This document shows, one piece after another, positions 38,938 to 47,245 of a DNA stretch of 64,000 nucleotides. The stretch is from contig NZ_JAGHRC010000001.1 in the NCBI RefSeq assembly GCF_017743975.1, positions 186,001-250,000 of the forward strand, read 5' to 3'. Below the pieces are notes generated by a model. It did not search any database. It saw only the letters and a program-made list of their open reading frames with translations, and was not told where the DNA came from. The position numbers and the translations under genes are program-made. The DNA is from Ruegeria sp. R14_0 (lineage in GTDB: Bacteria > Pseudomonadota > Alphaproteobacteria > Rhodobacterales > Rhodobacteraceae). Positions within the stretch are counted from its first letter, which is position 1; every line of letters begins with the position of its first letter.

Positions 38938-38998
38938 GGCATAGGCGCAGAATAGGATATTGTTTTTGCTGGCGGGTAGAATTGGGAAATTCCTCGAG

Positions 38999-39034
38999 GA
39001 AAAAAATGGCCACCTATCTTTTGACAGGTGGCCA
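38999..39034 (-). terminator. Rho-independent terminator of gcrA
   Basis: On the minus strand TGGCCACCT-GTCAAAAGAT-AGGTGGCCA is a perfect 9-bp stem followed by seven T. It is 56 nt after the gcrA stop. Confidence 0.88.
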
Positions 39035-39089
39035 GTGGAAAATGTTAGTGTAAGTGAGGCAAGTCGAAAGTTCGAGTGCCCACCGTACC

Positions 39090-39665
39090 TTACCGCCGAC
39101 GATCTCTGCGCGAGCTCATCGGCTGGAAGGCCACGCCCACATGCGCCTCGCAATATGGCTTTCCGGGTTCAACCGGCAGTCCGCAGAACCAGAAATCCTC
39201 GGTCGCGGGGTCGCCCACGGGCCATTTGCAAGTTTTCTCGGTCAGTTCCATCAGGGTCAGCTTCTTGGCCTTCTTCTCGATCTCATTGACCTTGGCCAGC
39301 GCCTCGGGGCTGATTTCGTTGGCCGAAGGCTGCGGCGGCAGCGGTTGACCGGCCGGGATAATCTGGCGCCGAGCCGGAACGGCAGGCTTTGCCTCGGCGG
39401 CCGGGGCAGGGGCCGGGCGCGCGGGTTCTGTTTTGGGCGCGGGCTTTGGCTTTGCCTCGGCCTTGGGCGCGGGTGCCGGCTTTTCCTTGGGCTCGGCCTT
39501 GGCGGGCGAGCCGCCGGTTGCGCGGTTCGACAGACCCAGGCGGTGCACCTTACCGATGACCGCGTTTCGGGTTACGCCGCCCAGTTCTTTGGCGATCTGG
39601 CTGGCCGACTGGCCCTCGCCCCACATCTTCTTGAGCAGTTCTACGCGCTCATCAGTCCAGGACAT
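39090..39665 (-). CDS. gcrA: GcrA family cell-cycle regulator
   Basis: 191 aa. The N-terminal helix-turn-helix MSWTDERVELLKKMWGEGQSASQIAKELG-GVTRNAVIGKVHRLGLS binds DNA, preferring methylated GANTC sites in Caulobacter; it is followed by a long Pro/Ala/Lys linker (about residues 50-110). The C-terminal CKWPVGDP-FWFCG-PYCEAH module contacts RNA polymerase sigma70. In alphaproteobacteria it links CcrM methylation to transcription of cell-cycle genes. AAAGGAAG precedes the ATG, and a strong terminator follows. The linker is within normal variation. Confidence 0.95.
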   Translation of the reverse strand: MSWTDERVELLKKMWGEGQSASQIAKELGGVTRNAVIGKVHRLGLSNRATGGSPAKAEPKEKPAPAPKAEAKPKPAPKTEPARPAPAPAAEAKPAVPARRQIIPAGQPLPPQPSANEISPEALAKVNEIEKKAKKLTLMELTEKTCKWPVGDPATEDFWFCGLPVEPGKPYCEAHVGVAFQPMSSRRDRRR

Positions 39666-39793
39666 GCGCTTCCTTTCAAAAAAGGGGAAAGCGGCCCCGG
39701 ATTCGGGCCGCCTTCGAAATTCGTCTCAGCACCCTATTCTAATCACTGCGTCCCGAGTTACAAGCGGTTCTCGAATCAGGATGAGGGCAGAAG

Positions 39794-40597
39794 ATGCAGA
39801 TTCCCGCAGATCACAGCGAACGCCGTTTCGGAGCGGTCAATTGGATGGGGCTGTACACGCTGGCCCAGCGCGAAACGCTGCGGTTTCTGGCGGTCTGGAC
39901 CCAGACGCTTTTGGCGCCGCTTGTGACGGCGGGGCTGTTCCTGCTGATCTTCAACATCGCCATCGGACCCGGGCGGCCTGACGTGATGGGCGTGCCGTTC
40001 CTGACCTTTCTAGCCCCCGGCATCATGATGATGACGGTGATCCAGAATGCCTTCGCCAATACTTCGTCCTCGATGGTGATCGCGAAGGTGCAGGGCAACA
40101 TCGTCGATACGCTTATGCCGCCTTTGTCGCCGCTCGAGATCCTGCTGGGCTATCTGGCCGGAGGCATCGTTCGGGGCGTCCTGATCGCCTGTGTTGTTGC
40201 GGCGGCCCTTGCGCTGGTCCTCGGGATTTACCCGCAAAACCCGCTGATCGCCTTGGTTTTTGTTGTGTTGGGCGGCGCGTTCATGGGCGCGCTTGGTCTG
40301 TTCGCCGGGATTTTTGCCAACAAGTTCGACCAGATGGCGGCGATCACGAACTTTATCGTGACACCGCTCGCGTTTCTGTCCGGTACTTTCTATTCGGTGC
40401 AGGCGTTGCCACCGATCCTGAACCGATTGAGCCATGTGAACCCGGTTTTCTACCTGATTGACGGGTTGCGTTATGGGATGATCGGGGTGTCCGACAGCTC
40501 ACCCTTACTAGGGATCGCGGTGTGTATTGGCGCGACCGTTTTGGTTGGCGCGCTGACATGGCAGATGTTGCGAACCGGCTATCGGCTAAAGGCCTGA
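39794..40597 (+). CDS. ABC-2 type transporter permease (YadH/NodJ-like)
   Basis: 267-aa inner-membrane protein with six helices. The ABC-2 signature region is FLTFLAPGIMMMTVIQNAFANTSSSMVIAKVQGNIVDTLMPPLSPLEIL, and the C-terminal FLSGTFYSVQALPPILNRLSHVNPVFYLIDGLRYGMIGVSD is typical of YadH. A GAGGG site precedes the ATG. The ATPase (YadG-like) that such permeases need is not adjacent. The substrate is unknown. Confidence 0.9.
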   Translation: MQIPADHSERRFGAVNWMGLYTLAQRETLRFLAVWTQTLLAPLVTAGLFLLIFNIAIGPGRPDVMGVPFLTFLAPGIMMMTVIQNAFANTSSSMVIAKVQGNIVDTLMPPLSPLEILLGYLAGGIVRGVLIACVVAAALALVLGIYPQNPLIALVFVVLGGAFMGALGLFAGIFANKFDQMAAITNFIVTPLAFLSGTFYSVQALPPILNRLSHVNPVFYLIDGLRYGMIGVSDSSPLLGIAVCIGATVLVGALTWQMLRTGYRLKA

Positions 40598-40610
40598 GCG
40601 GGGGTAGCCG

Positions 40611-41495
40611 TTAGGCCTGACGCGCCCGCGCCTCGCGCCAGACTAGGATCAGCCCGCCAGTCAAAATAATGACCGAACCGATCATGCTGATGCCGTCCGG
40701 GACAACTCCGAAAATCGCGAAGTCGTAGAACGCTGCGAAGATCAGCGTCGCGTAACTGATCGGTGCCACGAATGAGGCATCGGCGCGCGCCATACCGTTC
40801 ACAAAACACGCTTGCGCGCAGGCCATCAGCACCCCAATCGCAACCAGCGCGGCCCATTGCTGCGGCGTCGGTATTTGGAAGACAAAGCTGACGGCGATTG
40901 AGGCGATCGTCAGGCCCATCGCATTGTTGATCAGCAAAATTTGTATCGGAATTTCGCGACCCGAGAGCTTCTTGATGAAAATCAGCTCCATCCCGATGAT
41001 CGCCGCCGCAGACAGAGCCAGCAACGCAGCGGGTTGAAAACTGGCGGGCGTGGGTCTGAGCAGGATAAGTGCGCCAAGCAAGGCGACCGCAGCGGCCAGC
41101 CAACGCCACGGACCGACGCCTTCTTTCAGCAAGGGAATCGCCAGAACCATCGCGAACACTGGGTTGAGGAAGGAAATCGCCGTCGCATCCGAAACCGGGA
41201 TGAACGCGACCGAGGCGAACATCAGTGTGATCCCCGCCCACCCAAAGCTGGTTCGCCCAATATGCAGCCCCCAGTGCGGGCGTTGCAGGCGCGGGCGCAT
41301 GATGCCTACGGCAGTGACGATCACCACAAAGGCAAACAGGAACCTTCCGTGACTGATCTGCATTGGGTGCAACGCGGGACCCAAAGTGTCCGTTCCCAAC
41401 GCTTTGGCCAGCAACGTGGTTCCTGCCAGCAAAGCGCTTGCTGCGGTAATCAACACGGCCGCAAGCGGCGGGTTATAGGTTTTGGCGACAAACAT
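40611..41495 (-). CDS. EamA/DMT family transporter
   Basis: 294 aa from the ATG at 41495 (MFVAKTYNPPLAAVLITAASALLAGTTLLAKAL); the frame stays open 26 codons upstream without similarity. Ten predicted helices form two EamA repeats (FVVIVTAVGIMRPRL... FLNPVFAMVLAIPLLKEGVG; and FVAPISYATLIFAAFYDFAIFGVVPD). Drug/metabolite exporter superfamily; substrate unknown. It converges on the ABC permease, 13 nt between stops. Confidence 0.9.
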   Translation of the reverse strand: MFVAKTYNPPLAAVLITAASALLAGTTLLAKALGTDTLGPALHPMQISHGRFLFAFVVIVTAVGIMRPRLQRPHWGLHIGRTSFGWAGITLMFASVAFIPVSDATAISFLNPVFAMVLAIPLLKEGVGPWRWLAAAVALLGALILLRPTPASFQPAALLALSAAAIIGMELIFIKKLSGREIPIQILLINNAMGLTIASIAVSFVFQIPTPQQWAALVAIGVLMACAQACFVNGMARADASFVAPISYATLIFAAFYDFAIFGVVPDGISMIGSVIILTGGLILVWREARARQA

Positions 41496-41581
41496 GCCCC
41501 AGCGGTGCGCCAGCGCCGGTAAAATGGCAAGGATCAAATGCCCAACGCGCCAAGTATTTTTGCGGCTTGCCAATTTCAGGG

Positions 41582-41610
41582 TTTTCAGGGGCGCGGGTTC
41601 TGGCTATACG
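41582..41610 (+). promoter_or_regulatory. Candidate promoter of the arg leader
   Basis: TTTTCA (41582-41587), 17 bp, TATACG (41605-41610). The start predicted 7 nt after the -10 falls on the A of the leader-peptide ATG at 41617. Confidence 0.45.
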
Positions 41611-41616
41611 GCCCGC

Positions 41617-41670
41617 ATGATCAAACACGCACATATCCTGCGACTCCGACGCCGACGCTTTGCCGCGTAA
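41617..41670 (+). CDS. Arginine-rich 17-aa leader peptide of argD-argF
   Basis: MIKHAHILRLRRRRFAA. Five of 17 codons are Arg, clustered as R-L-R-R-R-R, and three of the five are CGA, a rarely used codon in this window's genes. It ends 118 nt before argD. There is no Shine-Dalgarno, but a TATACG -10 is 7 nt before the ATG, so the peptide would be translated from a leaderless transcript, as is known for trpL in Sinorhizobium. The Arg codons (CGA CGC CGA CGC) are complementary to GCGTCG at 41691-41696 downstream. This is the layout of a transcription- or translation-attenuation leader sensing charged tRNA-Arg (inference). Confidence 0.5.
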   Translation: MIKHAHILRLRRRRFAA

Positions 41671-41689
41671 CCGGCCTCTTTGATCTGTT

Positions 41690-41710
41690 TGCGTCGTCTA
41701 AATCGGCGCA
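41690..41710 (+). promoter_or_regulatory. Hairpin in the argD leader
   Basis: TGCGTCG-TCTAAAT-CGGCGCA is a 7-bp stem with one G-U pair, followed by TTTCCC. Its 5' arm can instead pair with the CGACGC runs inside the leader-peptide codons at 41647-41658. A second small stem, GCCG-CGTAAC-CGGC, spans the leader stop codon. Neither has a full T run, so whether termination or translation is controlled is open. Confidence 0.4.
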
Positions 41711-41788
41711 TTTCCCACCAAATCAGTTGACGAACATGGGCCACGTGTATCACTCACAAGGCTCAAACTATCTGAAAAGGATGATCCG

Positions 41789-42976
41789 ATGATCCCGTCC
41801 GTTCTGCCGACCTATAACCGTGCGCCCCTGACTTTCGTAAAGGGCGAAGGCGCCTGGCTGACCAAGGCGGATGGCCGACGTTTCCTGGATCTTGGCGCCG
41901 GGATCGCGGTAAACGCGCTGGGCCATGCTCATCCCGCTCTGGTCAATGCACTGACCGAGCAGGCACATGCGCTGTGGCATGTCTCGAACCTGTATCACAT
42001 TCCGCAGCAACAGGCGCTTGCGGACAAACTGGTCGAGCACACCTTTGCCGACACGGTGTTCTTTACGAACTCGGGCACAGAATCCTGTGAGCTGGCGGTT
42101 AAAATGGCCCGCAAATATTACTATGACAAAGGTCAGCCTGACCGGGTCGAGATCATCACCTTTGACGGATCTTTCCACGGCCGGTCTTCGGCGGGTATCG
42201 CGGCTGCCGGGTCGGAAAAGATGACCAAGGGCTTTGGGCCGCTGTTGCCGGGTTTCGTGCATGTCACGTTCGGAGACCTCGACGGTGTCACCAATGCGAT
42301 CACCGACAAAACCGCGGCAATTATGATCGAACCTGTCCAGGGTGAGGGCGGTATCCGTCCGGTTCCCGATGCGGAACTCAAAGCGCTGCGCCAGATCTGC
42401 GATGAAAACGGCCTGCTTCTGATCCTGGACGAGGTTCAGTGCGGTGTGGGCCGGACCGGCAAGCTCTTCGCCCATGAATGGGCGGGCATCACTCCGGATA
42501 TCATGATGGTTGCCAAGGGCATCGGTGGTGGTTTTCCGCTGGGTGCTGTTCTGGCCACCGAAGAGGCTGCCAGCGGCATGACCGCAGGCACGCACGGCTC
42601 GACCTATGGCGGCAACCCGCTGGGTTGCGCCGTTGGTTGCGCGGTGATCGATCAGGTGGCCACGCCAGCATTCCTTGAAGGCGTCAATCGCAAAGCAGGG
42701 ATGCTGCGTCAAAAGCTGGAAGGCCTGATCGCCGACCATCCCGATGTTTTCGAAGAGGTGCGTGGTACCGGCCTGATGCTGGGTTTGAAATGCAAAACCC
42801 CCAACGTCGAAATGGTCAATGCCGGTTATGACAATGAGGTCATTACCGTTCCTGCAGCCGACAACGTGATCCGCCTACTGCCGCCGCTGACCCTGACCGA
42901 GGACGACATCGCCCAAGCTGTAATCCGGCTTGAAAAAGCGGCTGCGCAGGTCGAGGCCAATCTGGCGACGGCCTGA
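41789..42976 (+). CDS. argD: Acetylornithine aminotransferase
   Basis: 395-aa class III aminotransferase. It moves the amino group between N-acetyl-glutamate semialdehyde and glutamate in arginine synthesis; many homologues also act on succinyl-diaminopimelate. It starts [24 protein letters not shown]. Family motifs include [68 protein letters not shown], and the PLP Lys in [24 protein letters not shown] precedes the ATG. argF follows after 73 nt, separated by a repeat element. An arginine-rich leader peptide lies upstream. Confidence 0.96.
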   Translation: MIPSVLPTYNRAPLTFVKGEGAWLTKADGRRFLDLGAGIAVNALGHAHPALVNALTEQAHALWHVSNLYHIPQQQALADKLVEHTFADTVFFTNSGTESCELAVKMARKYYYDKGQPDRVEIITFDGSFHGRSSAGIAAAGSEKMTKGFGPLLPGFVHVTFGDLDGVTNAITDKTAAIMIEPVQGEGGIRPVPDAELKALRQICDENGLLLILDEVQCGVGRTGKLFAHEWAGITPDIMMVAKGIGGGFPLGAVLATEEAASGMTAGTHGSTYGGNPLGCAVGCAVIDQVATPAFLEGVNRKAGMLRQKLEGLIADHPDVFEEVRGTGLMLGLKCKTPNVEMVNAGYDNEVITVPAADNVIRLLPPLTLTEDDIAQAVIRLEKAAAQVEANLATA

Positions 42977-43023
42977 TCTTCATCTTTTCCCAAATACTCC
43001 GGGGGTGTGGGGGCTGGCCCCCA
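42976..43023 (-). repeat. Modular intergenic repeat, copy 5 (inverted), between argD and argF
   Basis: Core ATCTTCATCTTTTCCC then AAATACTCCGGGGG (42976-43005) followed by hairpin TGGGGGC-TG-GCCCCCA (43008-43023). It separates two genes of one pathway on the same strand. So it could lower argF expression relative to argD rather than terminate fully. Confidence 0.7.
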
Positions 43024-43049
43024 CCCGCCATCAGCAAAAAAGAAACGAT

Positions 43050-43976
43050 ATGAACCATTTCCTAGATATCCACAAAACCGACGCGGCCGATCTGCGGGCC
43101 ATGATTGACCAGGCCGGAGCCATGAAGCAGGCGCGTCTTGGTCGCCCCAAGGCAGCGCTGGACGATGAACAGCCGCTCAAGGACCGGATGGTTGCTCTGA
43201 TTTTTGAGAAGCCTTCGACCCGGACCCGCGTATCCTTTGATGTGGGCGTGCGGCAGATGGGTGGTCAGACCATGGTGCTGTCCGGCAAGGACATGCAACT
43301 GGGTCACGGCGAAACCATCGCCGACACCGCCCGCGTCCTGTCGCGCTATGTCGACATGATCATGATCCGGACCTTTGACGAGACGATCCTGACCGAGATG
43401 TCGGAGTATTCCGACGTGCCGGTCATCAATGGTCTGACCGATCGTACCCATCCCTGCCAGATCATGGCAGATGTGCTGACGTTCGAGGAACACCGCGGGC
43501 CCATCGCGGGCAAAAAGGTGGTCTGGACCGGTGACGGCAACAATGTCTGCGCTTCGTTCCTGCACGCTGCGGGCCAGTTCGGGTTTGACCTGACGTTTGC
43601 CGGTCCGGCTCAGTTCGACCCCGAGGAAGAGTTCATGGGCTTTGCGCGCCAGAAAGGGTCCAAGATCGTGGTTGAACGTGACGCGTTCAAAGCGGTCGAG
43701 GGGGCCGATCTGGTGGTCGCGGACACATGGGTCTCGATGCATGATTCCCAGTCCGCCAAAGAGCGTCGCCACAACCTTTTGCGCCCTTATCAGGTCAATG
43801 CCGAGTTGATGTCGCACGCCAAACCGGATGCGCTGTTCATGCATTGCCTTCCAGCGCACCGCGAAGAAGAAGCCACATCCGAAGTGATGGACGGCCCCAA
43901 CTCGGTTATCTTTGATGAGGCGGAAAACCGTCTACACGCGCAAAAGGCAGTAATGCGTTGGTGCCTCGGCGTCTAA
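43050..43976 (+). CDS. argF: Ornithine carbamoyltransferase
   Basis: 308 aa from the ATG at 43050 ([22 protein letters not shown]). It makes citrulline from ornithine and carbamoyl phosphate. The carbamoyl-phosphate loop is [15 protein letters not shown], with [11 protein letters not shown] and the ornithine-binding segments DTWVSM and [12 protein letters not shown] all present. It acts as a cytoplasmic trimer. Normal length. The last 4 nt overlap the stop of the convergent heme membrane protein gene. Confidence 0.97.
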   Translation: MNHFLDIHKTDAADLRAMIDQAGAMKQARLGRPKAALDDEQPLKDRMVALIFEKPSTRTRVSFDVGVRQMGGQTMVLSGKDMQLGHGETIADTARVLSRYVDMIMIRTFDETILTEMSEYSDVPVINGLTDRTHPCQIMADVLTFEEHRGPIAGKKVVWTGDGNNVCASFLHAAGQFGFDLTFAGPAQFDPEEEFMGFARQKGSKIVVERDAFKAVEGADLVVADTWVSMHDSQSAKERRHNLLRPYQVNAELMSHAKPDALFMHCLPAHREEEATSEVMDGPNSVIFDEAENRLHAQKAVMRWCLGV

Positions 43977-44572
43977 GCCCGCCGCCGTACATCCCAAACA
44001 CGCAGTTTGGCGAGCGCCCGAGCGCTCGCCAAAAGGACCAGCGCACAGAGCGCCCATTTGGTCATGATCTCCATCGTGCCTTCGATCAGCAGGGCGTGCA
44101 CCACGCTGCCGATGATGGTCACGGTCGCAAGGCCGGTATGACCTAACCTCCAGACGCGGAACCGCAGGCCCAACCTCTGGCGCAACAAGCCAAGAAGCGC
44201 CACAGCAAAGGCAGCCCACATGGCAATCACACCCCACGCTGAAAATGGCGTCGGGGACACAAACAAAAGTGCGTCCAAGACGTCGGGCGGGCTGGTGATC
44301 CACAAACCGCCAACATGGATCAGTATCGTCGCCACCAATGCCAGACCGCACCAACGGTGCCAGTTGCGGCTTGTCACAGGGGACAGGTTCGGCAACAGAC
44401 GCCCGGCAAGCAGGGGCTGCATCAATAGCAGACACATCGAGACCACCCCGGCAAACCCCGCCGCGATGTAAACCGGTTCGCGCCAGGCGAGCAGAGGGCT
44501 GGCCGCCGCTGCGATGATTGGAACAGCCACGGCAAGGATCACACCGGTCCAGATTGCCAGATTTCGACGCAC
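43973..44572 (-). CDS. Ferric-reductase-like heme transmembrane protein
   Basis: 199 aa starting at GTG. Five to six hydrophobic helices. Two carry paired histidines suited to binding heme: [20 protein letters not shown] (His 13 residues apart) and [20 protein letters not shown]. This is the ferric reductase-like / MsrQ-like b-type cytochrome pattern without FAD and NAD domains. It starts 5 nt after the stop of a Tat-exported dioxygenase-like protein and is surely cotranscribed with it. By analogy with MsrPQ it may pass electrons to or from that periplasmic partner (inference). Confidence 0.82.
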   Translation of the reverse strand: MRRNLAIWTGVILAVAVPIIAAAASPLLAWREPVYIAAGFAGVVSMCLLLMQPLLAGRLLPNLSPVTSRNWHRWCGLALVATILIHVGGLWITSPPDVLDALLFVSPTPFSAWGVIAMWAAFAVALLGLLRQRLGLRFRVWRLGHTGLATVTIIGSVVHALLIEGTMEIMTKWALCALVLLASARALAKLRVWDVRRRA

Positions 44573-44577
44573 CCGGG

Positions 44578-45066
44578 TCAGGCAGGTTGCAGCACGAAAT
44601 GCGCGGCCAGCGTCTTGTCCTTGGAACTGGCCATGATCGGGCGCAGGAACACCGTTTCGAACGCGCCGCTGTCATAGGCCAGATGGCCGTGCGGCTGCCC
44701 AAATGCAGGCACGATCTGCGGCATTTCCAGCCGGAACTCTCCATTGGCATCCGTCAGGGTCGCGCCATGACTTTGCGGGTCGCGCTCGTGACCTTCGGTG
44801 GTATGCGCCCATATCTGGATGCGCTGACCGGGCAGGGGGGCTCCGTCCCCGGCCCGACGGACTGTGCCTGTCATCCAGAATCCACCGCCACCGATCCGGT
44901 CCACGATCGGCGCACCGGGGCGATAGTTGTTGGAGCCCCCGCGCATCGATGGGGTTGGCGCCACACCTTTGGCGCGCGCAGGTACCATCAGGCCTGTTGC
45001 ACCAGTTGCCAGGGCAGATGCGCCTGTCACAATCAGAGAACGACGAGAGAACGTAACACCGGTCAT
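44578..45066 (-). CDS. Tat-exported intradiol-dioxygenase-like protein
   Basis: 162 aa with a twin-arginine signal (TFSRRSLIVTGASALATGATGL, arginines at 8 and 9). The remainder looks like a short intradiol ring-cleavage dioxygenase fold: WMTGTVRRAGDGAPLPGQRIQIWAHTTEGHE and GATLTDANGEFRLEMP, then QPHGHLAYDSG. The His pair of the iron site may be in PHGH, but the usual two iron Tyr are not evident. So it may not cleave catechols. GAGAGG precedes the ATG. It forms a two-gene unit with the heme membrane protein. Role unknown. Confidence 0.8.
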   Translation of the reverse strand: MTGVTFSRRSLIVTGASALATGATGLMVPARAKGVAPTPSMRGGSNNYRPGAPIVDRIGGGGFWMTGTVRRAGDGAPLPGQRIQIWAHTTEGHERDPQSHGATLTDANGEFRLEMPQIVPAFGQPHGHLAYDSGAFETVFLRPIMASSKDKTLAAHFVLQPA

Positions 45067-45259
45067 GCAAACCTCTCAATTTCACGCGTTAGACGATGCT
45101 GCGACAGGGTCGCGCATGAATTCAAAACAAGGATAGCACGATTGGCCGGCATTCCGAGGGGGCGTGCGGCCAGTCGACCAAATTGTGAATTCCTTTGACG
45201 AGGGCCCAGCCCCGATGCAATCCTCAACCCCGTCAATTCATGTCAGGAAGGCCTGCGCC

Positions 45260-46096
45260 ATGACCATCGAAGACGCTGTTTCAGACGACGACATCCAGGC
45301 ATTCAAACGTGACGGTGCCGTTGTGTTGCGGTCAAAGTTTTCGGAGGATTGGTTGACCCTGTTGCGCGAAGGTATCGATGCCGATCTGGCTACGCCGACC
45401 GACAATTTCACCCGCCATACCCAAGATCCAAGCGCTCCGGCGTATTTCGAAGATTTCTGGGCTTGGAACAAGATTCCGCAGTTTCGGGATTTCGTTCATA
45501 ACTCCCCCTGCGCTTCGCTGGCGGCCCAATTGCTGGGCGCGCCATCGATCAATTTGGTCATGGACAATTGGTTCCTGCGCGAGGCCGGATCAACCTCTCG
45601 ACCGCCGTTCCATCAGGACCTGTCGTATTTCGACTTCGAAGGCACCATGTGCGTGTTGTGGCTGCCTCTGGAACCGGTCACCAAGGACAACGGCATCGCC
45701 TTTGTCAAAGGTTCGCATCTTTGGGACAAGCTGTTCATGCGGGTGCGGTTTGCAGATGGGCATCCCAGCTATGAGCCCACCGAAGTTGCCGGGCAGACCT
45801 ATCACCCGCCGCCTGACGTCAATGCCGATCCGGGTGCGTACGAATTGCTGCAGTGGGATATGAACCTGGGCGACTGCATCTTTTTCGACATGCGAACCCT
45901 GCACGGGGGGTTATCCTCGGTCACCCCGACCGAAACTGTCCGCCGCTTTACGCTCCGTATGACCGCTCCGGATGGGGTTATCCGGTATCGTGGGGATTGG
46001 GCCAAAGATGAACGGGCACAGTTCGAGGCCGCCGGTTACAGCGAAGGGGATCGGCTGGACGGGGATTTCTTCCCCAGACTTTGGCCGCGCGCCTGA
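45260..46096 (+). CDS. Phytanoyl-CoA dioxygenase (PhyH) family protein
   Basis: 278 aa from the ATG at 45260, supported by AGGAAGG 8 nt upstream; the frame extends 32 codons further left without family similarity. It is a non-heme Fe(II)/2-oxoglutarate oxygenase: the HxD iron ligands are in PPFHQDLSYFDF, the distal His in DMRTLHGGLSS, and the 2-oxoglutarate Arg in TVRRFTLRMTAP. It hydroxylates a small molecule or lipid derivative. Substrate unknown. The 193-nt upstream gap holds no other gene that I can support. Confidence 0.9.
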   Translation: MTIEDAVSDDDIQAFKRDGAVVLRSKFSEDWLTLLREGIDADLATPTDNFTRHTQDPSAPAYFEDFWAWNKIPQFRDFVHNSPCASLAAQLLGAPSINLVMDNWFLREAGSTSRPPFHQDLSYFDFEGTMCVLWLPLEPVTKDNGIAFVKGSHLWDKLFMRVRFADGHPSYEPTEVAGQTYHPPPDVNADPGAYELLQWDMNLGDCIFFDMRTLHGGLSSVTPTETVRRFTLRMTAPDGVIRYRGDWAKDERAQFEAAGYSEGDRLDGDFFPRLWPRA

Positions 46097-46215
46097 TTGT
46101 GTTTCGCCTGCGCCCCGCCCGCACCAAGTCTGTGCGCCTGTGCAAATTGAAAGCGCAAATTGCGGGCTATATCCTGCATGTATGAACGAAACGCGCCTGT
46201 CATGGGAGAGAATGC

Positions 46216-47178
46216 ATGAGTTGGAACCCGACCCACAACCCCGAATGCAAGTCCGAAAACTCGTCGCTGGAAACACTGATTATCCCACGCGCTCGTGATC
46301 TGGGCGGGTTCGAAGTGCGGCGCGCGCTGCCCTCGGTCAAACGCCAACTGGTCGGGCCTTTTATCTTTTTCGATCAGATGGGACCAGCCGAGTTCATCAC
46401 TGACGGCGGCATCGATGTCCGCCCGCATCCACATATCGGCCTGGGCACCGTTACCTACCTGTACCAAGGCGAATTCGAGCACCGGGACAGTCTGGGCACT
46501 CATCAAATGATCTATCCGGGTGAGGTCAATTGGATGGTTGCCGGGCGCGGCGTAACCCACTCGGAACGCACCAGCGAGGTTACGCGCGGCAAACGGCACA
46601 GCCTGTTCGGTATCCAAACCTGGATTGCATTGCCCGAAGCGCATGAGGACATGGCCCCCGATTTTGAACACCACAAGCAAGGCGCGTTGCCTCATATTCA
46701 GGACACGGGCGTCAGCGCCCGACTGATCCTTGGCTCGGCATATGGTGAGACGAGCCCGGTTACGATGCTGTCCGAGACTTTCTATCTGGATGTCCAGCTT
46801 GAGCCGGGCGCGTCCTTCCCATTGCCGGACAATCACGAAGACCGTGGAGTCTACGTCACCCAAGGCTCGGTCGAGATTGCAGGCGATACGTTTGATGAAG
46901 GCCGCATGATGGTGTTCCGTCCGGGCGATCATCTGTCGGTGAAGGCCGGACCATTGGGCGCGCGGCTGATGCTGTTGGGCGGAGCTACGTTGAACGAGGA
47001 TCGGTACATCTGGTGGAACTTCGTGTCTTCTTCGAAAGAAAAGATCGAAAACGCCACCCGCGAATGGAAAACAGCGGATTGGGCCAACGGGGCGTTCCAT
47101 CTGCCGCCGGGCGATGATCAGGAGTTCATTCCGATCTCGGAAGAACTGGAGCGCACAAGTCCAAGACTGGCACGCTGA
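46216..47178 (+). CDS. Pirin family protein
   Basis: 320 aa. Bicupin with the pirin signature: FFDQMGPAEF, then VRPHPHIGLGTVTYLYQGEFEHRDSLG (metal ligands H-x-H and a later His and Glu) and GEVNWMVAGRGVTHSERT. Bacterial pirins can be quercetin dioxygenases or partners of metabolic enzymes; the metal is usually Fe. GGGAGAG precedes the ATG. It stands alone between PhyH and a ketopantoate reductase-like gene. Confidence 0.92.
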   Translation: MSWNPTHNPECKSENSSLETLIIPRARDLGGFEVRRALPSVKRQLVGPFIFFDQMGPAEFITDGGIDVRPHPHIGLGTVTYLYQGEFEHRDSLGTHQMIYPGEVNWMVAGRGVTHSERTSEVTRGKRHSLFGIQTWIALPEAHEDMAPDFEHHKQGALPHIQDTGVSARLILGSAYGETSPVTMLSETFYLDVQLEPGASFPLPDNHEDRGVYVTQGSVEIAGDTFDEGRMMVFRPGDHLSVKAGPLGARLMLLGGATLNEDRYIWWNFVSSSKEKIENATREWKTADWANGAFHLPPGDDQEFIPISEELERTSPRLAR

Positions 47179-47217
47179 CCCTGCGTCAGGGGGCCTTGTT
47201 CGAAACCGCGATACCGG

Positions 47218-47243
47218 CAATCCTCGCCGTTAGGGGAGGATTG
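47218..47243 (+). promoter_or_regulatory. Hairpin sequestering the ribosome site of the reductase gene
   Basis: CAATCCTC (47218-47225) and GAGGATTG (47236-47243) form a perfect 8-bp stem over a 10-nt loop. The 3' arm contains most of the GGGGAGGA Shine-Dalgarno, which ends 5 nt before the ATG at 47246. Confidence 0.55.
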
Positions 47244-47245
47244 CA

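Noticed and set aside
41727-41755. TTGACG as a -35 of a promoter just before argD
   Set aside because: No acceptable -10 at 16-18 bp; the upstream TATACG promoter explains the region better.
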